Below are positions 27,036 to 35,829 of a DNA stretch of 64,000 nucleotides, one piece after another. Under the pieces are notes generated by a model. It ran no database searches and was not told where the DNA came from. It saw nothing but the letters and a program-made list of their open reading frames with translations. The DNA comes from Mycobacterium sp. 852014-50255_SCH5639931 (GTDB lineage Bacteria; Actinomycetota; Actinomycetes; Mycobacteriales; Mycobacteriaceae). The number at the start of each line of letters is the position of its first letter. The stretch's first letter is position 1. The translations under genes were made by a program, and so were the position numbers. The DNA lies in NCBI RefSeq assembly GCF_001665605.1, contig NZ_LZSV01000011.1, positions 1 to 64,000 of the forward strand. The letters run 5' to 3'.

Positions 27036-28016
27036 TCATCGGCGCCCCTCTCCCCGTATTCGGCGACCGACCTCCGCCTTGATTTCCGCCCCCATGCGCC
27101 CGCCCGAGGCGGACGCCAAACCCGACACGTTGACTCCCTCGACACCTTCGATCGAGAGCAGCGCGCGGGCCTCGGCCACCGCCGCCTCGATCCCGGCGGA
27201 CACCGGATCCAGGGCGCCCAATACGCGCTCCGTCACGGTCTGATCGAGTTCCAGGCCGGGCAAGCCTTGCAGCACCGCCGCGGAGACGCTGTCGGTGAAC
27301 ACCGCGACCGCCGCGATCACCGGGATCGCCAGCCCCGCCGCCCGCGCCACCGTCACGAAGTCGGCCACCATCTCGGGACGGGGCACGTGGTTGAGGACCG
27401 CCAGGCTCGCTCCGGCCCGTTGCTTCTCGACCAACCGTGCGGGCCGGGCCGCTACGGGCGGGGCGGTGGGCGTTTCGGGCACCGCGGCGACCACGCCCGT
27501 CGAAGCGGCCAGCGAGACCAGGCGGGGCCCGTCGAGGTCGAAGGTCTGGGTGACCTCCGGACGCACGTCGTAGCCGCGCCCGTCGCCCGTCACGCACAAC
27601 ACCGTCTCCACGTTGATGCTGAGCAACCCCCGCAGTTCCTGCTCGAGCACCACGCGGTTGCGGTCGCGGCACGACAACGTGATCCACGGTGTCACGCCGG
27701 CGTCGAGCAGCAGTGACCCCATGAGCGTCGGCGGAAAATCGGGTTTGTTCTGGTGCTCCCCGACCAGGACGGCGTCGCACCCGGGCGCCAGCACGGCCGC
27801 GGTCGCCGCGACGTCCCGGCGATCGAACGGGGTGCAACTGAAATCGGTGAGCAGCAGCGGTACGCGAGCGGGACGCGCCGCGTGCTGATGGCCCGACCAC
27901 GCCACCACGCCGTCGAACGCGCACGGCCCCGGGCGCATCTCGCATTGGCCGTCGGGTCGCACCCCGCCGCACGGTCCGAACTCCATTCGTTTCGGACACT
28001 CCAAACCCGCCGACAT
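27036..28016 (-). CDS. Methylenetetrahydrofolate-reductase-like protein with N-terminal Cys-rich MTHFR-C domain
   Basis: 326-residue protein. Residues 1-33 carry the cysteine-rich segment ECPKRMEFGPCGGVRPDGQC...GPC known as the MTHFR C-terminal zinc-binding domain, here placed at the N-terminus. The remainder looks like a folate-dependent TIM-barrel reductase: PLLLTDFSCTPFDRRDV, CDAVLVGEHQNKPDFPPTLM, WITLSCRDRNR, and VETVLCVTGDGRG. It may reduce methylene-tetrahydrofolate or act in one-carbon transfer. The order of the two domains is reversed from many fusions. The ATG follows GGGGAGTGAA. Before the repeat insertion it probably overlapped the methyltransferase gene by ATGA. Confidence 0.75.
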   Translation of the reverse strand: MSAGLECPKRMEFGPCGGVRPDGQCEMRPGPCAFDGVVAWSGHQHAARPARVPLLLTDFSCTPFDRRDVAATAAVLAPGCDAVLVGEHQNKPDFPPTLMGSLLLDAGVTPWITLSCRDRNRVVLEQELRGLLSINVETVLCVTGDGRGYDVRPEVTQTFDLDGPRLVSLAASTGVVAAVPETPTAPPVAARPARLVEKQRAGASLAVLNHVPRPEMVADFVTVARAAGLAIPVIAAVAVFTDSVSAAVLQGLPGLELDQTVTERVLGALDPVSAGIEAAVAEARALLSIEGVEGVNVSGLASASGGRMGAEIKAEVGRRIRGEGRR

Positions 28017-28190
28017 TTCACTCCCCGTGCGCCAGTGTTCGCATCGATGTACCCAAACGACCGCGCCCGCAAGCCCTTCGGCTCGGGCCGGATTCGGGCT
28101 GGCCTTTCGGGATTAGCAAACGCTCACGGCGGCTACTAGGAGATGTGCGTGTACCGCGCGGACGGTGCAGCAAAACGAACGGGGTTGACC

Positions 28191-29549
28191 ATGGAACCGA
28201 TATCGCCGACGGATGCGCTGTTCCTCATCGGCGAGTCCCGCGAGCACCCGATGCACGTGGGATCGCTTCAGCTCTTCGAGCCGCCCGAGGACGCCGGGCC
28301 CCATTTCGTCCGCGAGGCCTATCAGGCCATGCTCGAGTGCACGGATGTGCAGCCGCTGTTCCGCAAGCACCCGGCCTTCTTCGGCGGCCTGACCAACCTC
28401 GCGTGGTCGTTCGACAACGACGTCGAGCTCGACTACCACCTGCGCCGCTCGGCCCTCCCGGAGCCCGGGCGGGTCCGCGATCTGCTGGAGCTGGCGTCTC
28501 GGCTGCACGGCAGCCTGCTCGACCGCCACCGCCCGATGTGGGAAGCCCACCTCATCGAGGGCCTCCAAGACGGCCGGTACGCCGTGTACACGAAGTACCA
28601 CCACTCCCTCATGGACGGCGTGTCCGCGATGCGGCTGGTGCAGCGCGCGTTCACCCCAGACCCGGACGACGACGAGGTGCGCGTCCCGTGGACCCTGGGG
28701 CCGCGCAAGCGCGGCAAGGAGCCCAAAACCCAGTCGCTGCTCGAGCGCGCCGGCCGCACCGCGGGGTCGGCGCTCGCCCTGGCACCATCCAGCCTGAAGC
28801 TGGCCCGGGCGGCGCTGCTCGAACAGCAACTCACACTGCCGTTCCGGGCGCCGCGCAGCATGTTCAACGTCCGGATCGGCGGTGCCCGGCGGGTGGCCGC
28901 GCAGTCGTGGTCGCTGGACCGGATCAAGGCGATCAAGTCGGCCGCCGGGGTGACGGTCAACGACGTCGTGCTCGCCATGTGCTCCGGGGCCCTGCGGGCC
29001 TACCTCCTGGAGCGGGATGCCCTGCCTGACGCCCCGCTGACCGCGATGGTGCCGGTCAATCTGCGCAAGACCGACGACGACCGTGGCGGCAACCTGGTCG
29101 GAACGTTCCTGTGCAACCTGGCGACCGACCTCGAAGACGCGGGGCGGCGCCTCGAGATCGTCAGCACGTCGATCCGCGACACCAAGGAGATCTTCCAACA
29201 GCTGCCCTCGGTTCAGCAGCTCGCCCTGTCCGCGTTCAATATCGGCGGCCTGTTCTTCGGGCTGATCCCCGGGTACCTGTCGGCGGCCTCACCGCCCTTC
29301 AACATCGTCATCTCCAACGTCTCGACCGGTCCCTCCGACCCGCTGTACTGGCGTGGCGCCCGGTTGGACGGCAACTATCCGCTGTCCATCCCACTCGACG
29401 GGCAGGCGGTCAACATCACGGTCACCAACAACGCCGACAACCTCGACTTCGGTCTGGTGGGCTGCCGCCGCAGCATCCCGCACCTGCAGCGGCTGCTGGG
29501 CCACCTGGAGACCTCGTTGAAGGACCTCGAGCGCGCCGTCGGCGTGTGA
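28191..29549 (+). CDS. WS/DGAT-family acyltransferase (triacylglycerol synthase)
   Basis: Bifunctional wax-ester synthase/diacylglycerol acyltransferase of 452 residues, making storage triacylglycerol or wax esters at the membrane. The active-site motif HHSLMDG (HHxxxDG) is near residue 137, and the N-terminal signature MEPISPTDALFL and the C-terminal NIVISNVSTGP and GQAVNITVTNNADNLDFGL are those of the mycobacterial Tgs family. The ATG at 28191 with GGGGTT upstream is chosen; the frame stays open to 28143. Which of the many paralogues it is cannot be said. Confidence 0.88.
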   Translation: MEPISPTDALFLIGESREHPMHVGSLQLFEPPEDAGPHFVREAYQAMLECTDVQPLFRKHPAFFGGLTNLAWSFDNDVELDYHLRRSALPEPGRVRDLLELASRLHGSLLDRHRPMWEAHLIEGLQDGRYAVYTKYHHSLMDGVSAMRLVQRAFTPDPDDDEVRVPWTLGPRKRGKEPKTQSLLERAGRTAGSALALAPSSLKLARAALLEQQLTLPFRAPRSMFNVRIGGARRVAAQSWSLDRIKAIKSAAGVTVNDVVLAMCSGALRAYLLERDALPDAPLTAMVPVNLRKTDDDRGGNLVGTFLCNLATDLEDAGRRLEIVSTSIRDTKEIFQQLPSVQQLALSAFNIGGLFFGLIPGYLSAASPPFNIVISNVSTGPSDPLYWRGARLDGNYPLSIPLDGQAVNITVTNNADNLDFGLVGCRRSIPHLQRLLGHLETSLKDLERAVGV

Positions 29550-29560
29550 GCGGGTGACGG

Positions 29561-29998
29561 CTAGGGCCTGGTGGTGTAGTCCAGGCACACCGTCGTGCCG
29601 TTGGGCCGCGCGTTGATGGTGCAGTGGTCGGCCAGCGCATGCATCAGCAGGAGACCGCGGGATCGCCGGGGGTCGTTGAGCCGCTGCGGCGAGGGGTGAT
29701 GCCAGGATCCGCGATCGCTGACGCACACGCTGATCGATTGGGCGGCGGGATCGTAGCTGGCCTGCAATTTCATGGTGCCGACCGTGGTCTGGGCGCGGTA
29801 CGCGTGCTCCACGCAGTTGGCCAGCGCCTCGTTGACCCCCAGAATGATGTCGTCGCGCACTTCAGCCGGGGCCTCGGTCACTTCCTGGAGCCACCGGCGC
29901 AGGGCGCGGCGCAGTTCCGCCGCCGTGACGGCGTCGGCGGCCCCGGCGCAGGTCAATCGCGCGGGCGTCACGACCCTGGGTGGAAGTAGTGAGGTCAT
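29561..29998 (-). CDS. RsbW-like anti-sigma factor / GHKL ATPase
   Basis: 145-residue histidine-kinase-like ATPase of the anti-sigma-factor type. The N box NEALANCVEHAYR is near residue 56, G1 is VSDRGSW near 95, and the lid/G2 region RGLLLMHALAD follows, ending NGTTVCLDY. RsbW-like kinases bind a stress sigma factor and phosphorylate an anti-anti-sigma partner; no such partner is adjacent. A SigF-type promoter lies directly upstream. It is convergent with the WS/DGAT gene. The true target sigma factor is unknown. Confidence 0.85.
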   Translation of the reverse strand: MTSLLPPRVVTPARLTCAGAADAVTAAELRRALRRWLQEVTEAPAEVRDDIILGVNEALANCVEHAYRAQTTVGTMKLQASYDPAAQSISVCVSDRGSWHHPSPQRLNDPRRSRGLLLMHALADHCTINARPNGTTVCLDYTTRP

Positions 29999-30008
29999 GC
30001 CAAGGGCA

Positions 30009-30037
30009 TACCCAGGTGCGGGTGGGGTGCTAAACCC
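30009..30037 (-). promoter_or_regulatory. SigF-type promoter of the RsbW-like gene
   Basis: On the minus strand GGTTT (30037-30033) is followed 18 bp later by GGGTAT (30014-30009). The mycobacterial SigF consensus is about GGTTT-N15-17-GGGTAT, so the hexamers match exactly and the spacer is one longer. The -10 is 10 bp before the ATG, which suggests a very short leader or a leaderless mRNA. Confidence 0.55.
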
Positions 30038-30114
30038 GTTCGCGTCTCGCTTTGGCCACGGGCGGGTACACGTTCGGAATCGGGTTGCCGTACAACGACA
30101 TACAGAGGGATCTT

Positions 30115-31047
30115 ATGGAATTCCGTGCCTTCATCGAACCGCAACAAGGTGCCGGTTATGCCGATCAGGTCGCCGTCGCCCAAACCGCCGAGCAGCTGGG
30201 CTTTGCAGCGTTTTTCCGGTCCGACCATTACCTGGCGATGAGCGGCGACGGCCTGCCGGGTCCCACCGACTCATGGGTGACCCTGGGCGCGATCGCGCGG
30301 GAGACGTCGAGCATCCGGCTGGGCACCCTGGTGACCTCCGCAACGTTTCGCTATCCGGGTCCGCTGGCCATCGCGGTAGCGCAAGTGGACGACATGAGCG
30401 CGGGGCGTGTCGAATTCGGCCTGGGCAGCGGTTGGTTCGAGAAGGAGCACCAGGCGTACGGGATTCCCTTTCCCCCGCTGCGGGAGAGGTTCGACCGGCT
30501 CAGCGAGCAGCTGGCCATCGTCACAGGGCTGTGGACGACGAAGCCGGGTGAGACCTTCGACTACGCCGGCAACTACTACACCATCGCCGGCTCACCGGCG
30601 CTGCCCAAACCGATGCAGAGCCCGCATCCGCCGATCGTCATCGGCGGTCTCGGCGCCAAACGCACCCCGCAGCTGGCGGCGAAGTACGCGGCCGAGTTCA
30701 ACATTCCGTTCGCGCCGATCGACGTGGCCGAGAAGCAATTTCAGCGGGTGGCGGACGCGGTCACCGAGGCGGGCAGGCCGTCCGACTCGATGACCTACTC
30801 AAGCGCATTCGTGCTCTGCGCCGGCCGCCGCGAACGCGAGGTGGCCCGCCGCGCCGCCGCGATCGGCCGCGACCTCGACGAGTTGCGTTCGAACAGCCCG
30901 CTGGTCGGCACTCCCGCGGAGATCGTCGACAACTTGGGCGCGTGGAAACACCTCGGCGTGCAGCGCGTCTACACCCAGCTGCTGGACCTAACCGATCTCG
31001 CGCACCTGGAACTGCTGGCGAGTGAGGTTATGCCGCAACTGCTTTGA
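30115..31047 (+). CDS. F420-dependent LLM-class oxidoreductase
   Basis: 310-residue luciferase-like TIM-barrel enzyme. The ATG at 30115 (MEFRAFIEPQ) has AGAGGGA ideally placed upstream, so it is preferred to 30052. Features: FFRSDHYLAM with GPTDSWVTLGAIARETSSIRLGT, GRVEFGLGSGWFEKEHQAYGIPF (cofactor phosphate and substrate loop) and PHPPIVIGGLGAKRT. These are typical of the F420-dependent branch found in actinobacteria. Substrate is unknown. It is divergent from the RsbW-like gene and ends 3 bp from the convergent formate/nitrite transporter gene. Confidence 0.83.
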   Translation: MEFRAFIEPQQGAGYADQVAVAQTAEQLGFAAFFRSDHYLAMSGDGLPGPTDSWVTLGAIARETSSIRLGTLVTSATFRYPGPLAIAVAQVDDMSAGRVEFGLGSGWFEKEHQAYGIPFPPLRERFDRLSEQLAIVTGLWTTKPGETFDYAGNYYTIAGSPALPKPMQSPHPPIVIGGLGAKRTPQLAAKYAAEFNIPFAPIDVAEKQFQRVADAVTEAGRPSDSMTYSSAFVLCAGRREREVARRAAAIGRDLDELRSNSPLVGTPAEIVDNLGAWKHLGVQRVYTQLLDLTDLAHLELLASEVMPQLL

Positions 31048-31050
31048 GGC

Positions 31051-31869
31051 TCACATGGACTCAGCGTCGGCGCGTTCCTCCTCGAGCCGATCCTTGCTCC
31101 GCAGCAGCCGCAGCAGCGTCACGAAGAGCAGCCCGCCGATCATGTTGCCCACCACGGTGTAGCCGAACCAGCCCAGCCACGTCAGGTAACCGAACGGCGC
31201 ATTCCCGGTAACCAGCGCGCCGAAGATCAGCAACGAATCCAGAATCGAATGGAACAACCGCAGCCCGGCGAGCAGGAACGCGGCGGCGACCGCGGCGGCG
31301 ATCTTGGCCGGCACGGAATCGGTGCCGTGTTGCATCCGGGTCATCAGCGTGATCACCATGCCGCCGAGGATCGCCAAAACCATGCTCTGCGCCGACACCG
31401 GCGCGGTGGCGAAATGGGTGCCGGACTCGATGGTCTGGGCGTGCAGCTCTGGGAAGCCCGTCATGATCAGCCACATGATCACCCAGCCGCCGACGAGGTT
31501 GGCGAACATGGTGCCGCCCCACAGTTTGGCCAGCTGGCGGAGGCTGGCGCGTTTGGCGGCCACCGTCACGACGGGAATGATGAAGCCCTCGGTGAACAGC
31601 TCGCTGCGGCCCAGCAGCAGGGCCAGGAAGCCGATCGAGAAAGCCAACCCGGCCAACAGCGGCCGGTGGGTGGCGTCCAACACCGACAGGTAGGCGAGCA
31701 CACCGATCCCCACCTCGGTCCCGCCGAAAAAGCCGGTGACCAACACGCCGCGCCACGTGCGGTGCAGACGCTGGGTGCCCTCGCTCAGCATCCTGCTGAA
31801 GGCATCCTCGAGCTCGTCCTCGATGGGACTGTTGGTGTCTCCGAGCTCGCGTTGGGTCGTGTCACTCAT
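31051..31869 (-). CDS. Formate/nitrite transporter (FNT) family protein
   Basis: 272-residue channel protein with about six membrane segments after a cytosolic N-terminus (about 40 residues). Conserved helix-break sequences are GGTEVGIGVLAYL in TM1, LFTEGFIIPV in the TM2-3 loop and GNMIGGLLF in the last segment. FNT proteins form pentamers that move formate, nitrite or hydrosulfide. The N-terminal extension and acidic tail suggest the FNT branch found in actinobacteria, of unknown substrate. Confidence 0.84.
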   Translation of the reverse strand: MSDTTQRELGDTNSPIEDELEDAFSRMLSEGTQRLHRTWRGVLVTGFFGGTEVGIGVLAYLSVLDATHRPLLAGLAFSIGFLALLLGRSELFTEGFIIPVVTVAAKRASLRQLAKLWGGTMFANLVGGWVIMWLIMTGFPELHAQTIESGTHFATAPVSAQSMVLAILGGMVITLMTRMQHGTDSVPAKIAAAVAAAFLLAGLRLFHSILDSLLIFGALVTGNAPFGYLTWLGWFGYTVVGNMIGGLLFVTLLRLLRSKDRLEEERADAESM

Positions 31870-31944
31870 GGTGGATGGCCTAGTACCCGTTAATCAGGGC
31901 TGGACCATCCGGTGTGAGGCATCTGACAGGAGCGGACCCCGCTG

Positions 31945-32910
31945 TCACCTGCGCGGTCGCAGCACCGGTGTCACCAGCTCACCGGTGTCGAGGTAACTCT
32001 CCAGGTTGCGGATCGCCAGCAACGCCATCGCCCTGCGAGTCCGGGCGGTGGCGCTGCCGATGTGCGGGAACAGCACCACGTTGTCCATGTCCAGCAGCTC
32101 GGCCGGCACGTGGGGTTCGTCGACGAAGACGTCCAGCCCCGCACCGGCCAGGGCGCCGCCGGCCAGCAATTCCACCAGCGCGTCCTGGTCGACGACGCTG
32201 CCGCGCGCGATGTTGATGAGGTAACCCTCGGGACCCAACGCCTCGAGGACGCTCCGGTCGACCAGCCGGCGCGTCTTGGGGTCGCCAGTGGTGGCTACGA
32301 CGAGGACGTCGACCGATTCGGCCAGTTCCAGCGGCGAGTCGGCGTAGCGGTACGGCGATCCGTCGATGCGGTGGCGGTTGTGATACGCGATGGCACAGTC
32401 GAATCCGACCAGCCGGGTCGCTATGGCTGAACCGATGCGGCCCAGGCCCAAGATCCCGACCTGCAAGCCGCTGACGTCGCGGGCGTAGGGGAATGGCCCG
32501 TCGCGCACCCAGCCGCCCGCCCGCACGTAGCGGTCGGCGGCTCCGAAACGGCGCAGGGTCATCAGGATCAGGCCCACGGCGGTGTCGGCCACGGTGTCCG
32601 AAAGCACGTCGGGCGTGTTGCTGACGCCGATGCCGCGACGTCGCGCCGCGGGCAGATCGATCAGGTCCACCCCGGCGCCGTTGTTGACGATCACCTCCAG
32701 GTGGGGCAGGGCCGCCATCGTGTCGGCGTCGACGCCGGGCGACCCCGACGTGAGCACCACACGAATGTCGGCCGCACGCTCGGACAGGAAATCGGCCCGT
32801 TCGGGGCCCTCGGGGAGCTTCGAAATCTCGTAGCGCGCGGTCAGCTCGGCTTCGAACGTTGGCTCGAAGTCACCGACCCGCAGCGCGTACCTGATCTTTT
32901 TTGTCGTCAC
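31945..32910 (-). CDS. D-isomer-specific 2-hydroxyacid dehydrogenase
   Basis: 321-residue NAD(P)-dependent dehydrogenase. The GTG at 32910 (VTTKKIRYAL) is chosen; the open frame extends upstream without a convincing N-terminus. The Rossmann motif is GLQVGILGLGRIGSAIA near 150. The catalytic triad residues are Arg in INIARGSVVD (near 235), Glu in DVFVDEPHVP (near 263) and His in LFPHIGSAT (near 283). It may reduce glyoxylate, hydroxypyruvate or another 2-keto acid. It is divergent from the LLM gene at 33111. Confidence 0.85.
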   Translation of the reverse strand: MTTKKIRYALRVGDFEPTFEAELTARYEISKLPEGPERADFLSERAADIRVVLTSGSPGVDADTMAALPHLEVIVNNGAGVDLIDLPAARRRGIGVSNTPDVLSDTVADTAVGLILMTLRRFGAADRYVRAGGWVRDGPFPYARDVSGLQVGILGLGRIGSAIATRLVGFDCAIAYHNRHRIDGSPYRYADSPLELAESVDVLVVATTGDPKTRRLVDRSVLEALGPEGYLINIARGSVVDQDALVELLAGGALAGAGLDVFVDEPHVPAELLDMDNVVLFPHIGSATARTRRAMALLAIRNLESYLDTGELVTPVLRPRR

Positions 32911-33110
32911 CCGTCCATCATCGAGCGTCGGCGAAATATTCGGGCGGCGGCCTTCGTTGTGGCTTTCGACGGTGTCGGACATTCCCCCGGGTACCACCTC
33001 AAAACCGCCGCTTCGAGCGACCACTTGCCGAGAGGCGCGAAGACGGCACCGTCCCAAACTTTTTCATTGCGCACGGGAAGCAATCCCCCCGCGGCTTGGT
33101 TGCACCGCCA

Positions 33111-33968
33111 ATGCGCATTGGAGTTGTGTTCCCGCAAACCGAGCTCGGTGGAGACCCCGCGGTCGTGCGTGCGTACGGCGAGGGCGTCGAAGGACTCGGA
33201 TTCACCCACATCCTCGCCTACGACCACGTGGTGGGCGCCGACCCGAACGTGCACCACGGCTGGGATGGCCCCTACGACATCGATTCGACATTCCATGAAC
33301 CCTTCGTCATGTTCGGCTACCTCGCCGCGATCACTTCCCTGGAACTCGTCACCGGTGTCATCATCCTGCCGCAACGACAGACGGCGCTGGTGGCCAAGCA
33401 GGCCGCCGAAGTCGATCTGCTCACCGGCGGGCGATTCCGGCTTGGTGTCGGATTGGGCTGGAACGCGGTCGAATACGAGGCGCTGGGTGAGAAGTTCACC
33501 AATCGCGGCAAGCGATCCGAGGAGCAGCTCGAGCTGATGCGCCGGCTGTGGACCGAACGATCGGTCACCTTCGACGGGAAGTACCACACCGTGACCGCGG
33601 CGGGGCTGGCCCCATTGCCCGCCCAGCGCCCGATCCCCGTGTGGATCGGCGCGGCGTCCGACCGCGGGCTGGAACGCGCGGGACGTCTCGCGGACGGCTG
33701 GTTCCCGATGACGGCTCCCGGGCCCGGCCTCGACCACGCGCGGGAACAGGTGCGGCGCGCGGCCGCGGCCGCCGGGCGCGACGCGGAAAGCCTCGGGATG
33801 GAAGGCCGGGTCAGTTGGGCCGGCGACCGCGCAAAGGCCGCGGCCGACATCGCGGCCTGGCGGGCCGCGGGCGCCACCCACGTGTCGGTCAACACGATGA
33901 ACGCCGGCCTCGCGACAGTCGATGATCACCTCGCCGTGCTGAAGCGGATCGCCGCCGACCTGACGTAG
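33111..33968 (+). CDS. F420-dependent LLM-class oxidoreductase
   Basis: 285-residue TIM-barrel enzyme from the ATG at 33111 (MRIGVVFPQTELGGDP). Motifs are FTHILAYDHVVGADPNV, LVTGVIILPQRQTALVAKQAAEVDLLTGGRFRLGVGLGWN and PVWIGAASDRGLERAGRLADGWFP. These match the F420-dependent family, with the last segment typical of the TIGR03619-type branch. It is divergent from the 2-hydroxyacid dehydrogenase, with about 200 bp between the starts, and convergent with the SulP gene. Confidence 0.85.
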   Translation: MRIGVVFPQTELGGDPAVVRAYGEGVEGLGFTHILAYDHVVGADPNVHHGWDGPYDIDSTFHEPFVMFGYLAAITSLELVTGVIILPQRQTALVAKQAAEVDLLTGGRFRLGVGLGWNAVEYEALGEKFTNRGKRSEEQLELMRRLWTERSVTFDGKYHTVTAAGLAPLPAQRPIPVWIGAASDRGLERAGRLADGWFPMTAPGPGLDHAREQVRRAAAAAGRDAESLGMEGRVSWAGDRAKAAADIAAWRAAGATHVSVNTMNAGLATVDDHLAVLKRIAADLT

Positions 33969-33984
33969 CAAACCGCGGGTAGGG

Positions 33985-35550
33985 CTAGCCGGTGTCCGCT
34001 TCGACCAGGCTGAGGTGGACCGCGCGACCGTTGGCCTTCGACGACTTACCCACGCGTCCATAGGGTTCCATCGGTCCGTTATGGACCTTGACCGCTCCCC
34101 CCGTGGCGCAGTGCCGCCGCTGCCAGTCGCTGATCGCCTGATGGGCAGCGTGATCGAGGTAGTTGGCCACCAGGTGGATGGTGACCGTGGTGCGCTCGGG
34201 GATCGTCGCGAGCACACCCGTCAGCCGGGGCAGGGCCAGGAAGGTGCACGCCCCTTCGATGAACACGTGCCATTCGTCGCCCACGGGCTTCGCCTCCACC
34301 CTGGCCCGAACCACCCGCCAGCCGGTCACGACGACGGCCACGGTCAGCCCAATCATGACGCCGTGCAACAGGTTCAGGAAGACGACGCCGACAATGGTCA
34401 CCAGATAGACGACGAGATCGCCGTTGCGCGACGCGGTCTCGATGTGTGCGGGCTTCAGCAGCTCGATCCCGATGACGATGAGTAAGCCGGCGAGCGCCGC
34501 GGTGGGGATCTGTTCGACCAATCCCGCGAAGGGGACGGCGAACACCAGAATCCAGACCCCGTGCATGATCGTCGAGGCGCGGGTTTTCGCACCCGCGTTG
34601 ACATTAGCCGCGCTGCGCACGATCACGCCGGCGATGGGAAGCCCGCCGATTGCGCCGGACACCATGTTCGCCGCGCCCTGCCCGATCAGCTCCCGGTTGA
34701 AGTCGGTGCGCGGCCCGGTGTGCATCCGGTCGATCGAGACGGCCGTCAGCAGGCTTTGGACGCTGGTGATCAGCGTGACCGTGATCACCGCGATCACGAC
34801 GGCCCCCCAATTCCCGTCCGGAAGCTGCGGCAGCTGCAGGGCCTCCAGCACCGAGCCCTCCAACCTGATGCGGGATACGTTGAACGGCAACACGACCGAC
34901 ATGACCGTAGCGACGACGATGGCGACCAGTGGGGCGGGCACCTTGGCCAACCGGGCCGGTGCCCAGCGCCACGCAATCAGAATGGCGATGACGAGCAGAC
35001 CCAGCACGAGACCCGGCCGATGCGCGCCGGCGATCTGCGCGGGCAACCCGACGACATTTGTCCAGGCCGAGCTCTGCGATTCACCGCCCAGCAGTACGTG
35101 CACCTGTTGCAGGGCGATGGTGATTCCGATGCCGGCCAGCATGGCGTGCACGACAACCGGTGAGATCGCCAAGGCGCCGCGCGCAATCCGGCTGATCCCC
35201 AACATGACTTGCAGTGCTCCCGCAACGACGGTGATCAAACAGGTTACCGCCCAGCCAAACTGGGAAATCAGGTCGGCGACAACGACCGTGAGCCCGGCGG
35301 CCGGACCACTGACCTGCAACGGTGATCCGCCGATACACCCGGCGACGATCCCGCCGACGATCGCCGCTATCAAGCCGGACAGCACTGGAGCGTCCGAGGC
35401 GATCGCGATCCCGAGTGACAACGGAAGCGCCACCAGGAAAACCACTAACGAGGCCGGCAAGTCGTATTGCATGGCCGCGCGCCACCGGTCAACTCGATTC
35501 GGTTGACCCTTCTGGAAGTCTTGTTGACCTAGCCGCCCGGCGTGTTGCAT
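33985..35550 (-). CDS. SulP-family inorganic anion transporter
   Basis: 521-residue membrane transporter (sulfate or bicarbonate type). The N-terminal half has the SulP start PASLVVFLVALPLSLGIAIASDAP and CIGGSPLQVSGPAAGLTVVVADL, and the long hydrophobic core extends to about residue 405. The C-terminal about 110 residues form a short STAS-like domain (FIEGACTFLALPRL, VTIHLVANYLDHAAHQAI). The core resembles the SulP half of the M. tuberculosis SulP-carbonic anhydrase fusion, but no carbonic anhydrase domain is present here. A shorter start at 35472 (MQYDLPAS) is possible. Confidence 0.83.
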   Translation of the reverse strand: MQHAGRLGQQDFQKGQPNRVDRWRAAMQYDLPASLVVFLVALPLSLGIAIASDAPVLSGLIAAIVGGIVAGCIGGSPLQVSGPAAGLTVVVADLISQFGWAVTCLITVVAGALQVMLGISRIARGALAISPVVVHAMLAGIGITIALQQVHVLLGGESQSSAWTNVVGLPAQIAGAHRPGLVLGLLVIAILIAWRWAPARLAKVPAPLVAIVVATVMSVVLPFNVSRIRLEGSVLEALQLPQLPDGNWGAVVIAVITVTLITSVQSLLTAVSIDRMHTGPRTDFNRELIGQGAANMVSGAIGGLPIAGVIVRSAANVNAGAKTRASTIMHGVWILVFAVPFAGLVEQIPTAALAGLLIVIGIELLKPAHIETASRNGDLVVYLVTIVGVVFLNLLHGVMIGLTVAVVVTGWRVVRARVEAKPVGDEWHVFIEGACTFLALPRLTGVLATIPERTTVTIHLVANYLDHAAHQAISDWQRRHCATGGAVKVHNGPMEPYGRVGKSSKANGRAVHLSLVEADTG

Positions 35551-35829
35551 CGGCCCTCCCTGGAAATGTTCATGAGGAAGCGCGCCGGATATCAGCCCGT
35601 GATGCGCCCGGATAGTGCGATGTAAAGCCCTGTGGCACTGGCGATTACCAGTCGCGGGAACGTCGTTGTTCTGCTAGGCGTGCCTGGCCTATGCATATCG
35701 AAGGTATGGGGCGGCCAAGCTGGTCGCAACCTGACGGGCCGCGCGCATATCGAATGCAAATCTTTTGCCGTCGATAGCTGTCGAATGACCGTCGGCGCTT
35801 TTTGCCGAAATACGTTGACGCGCGGTGTA

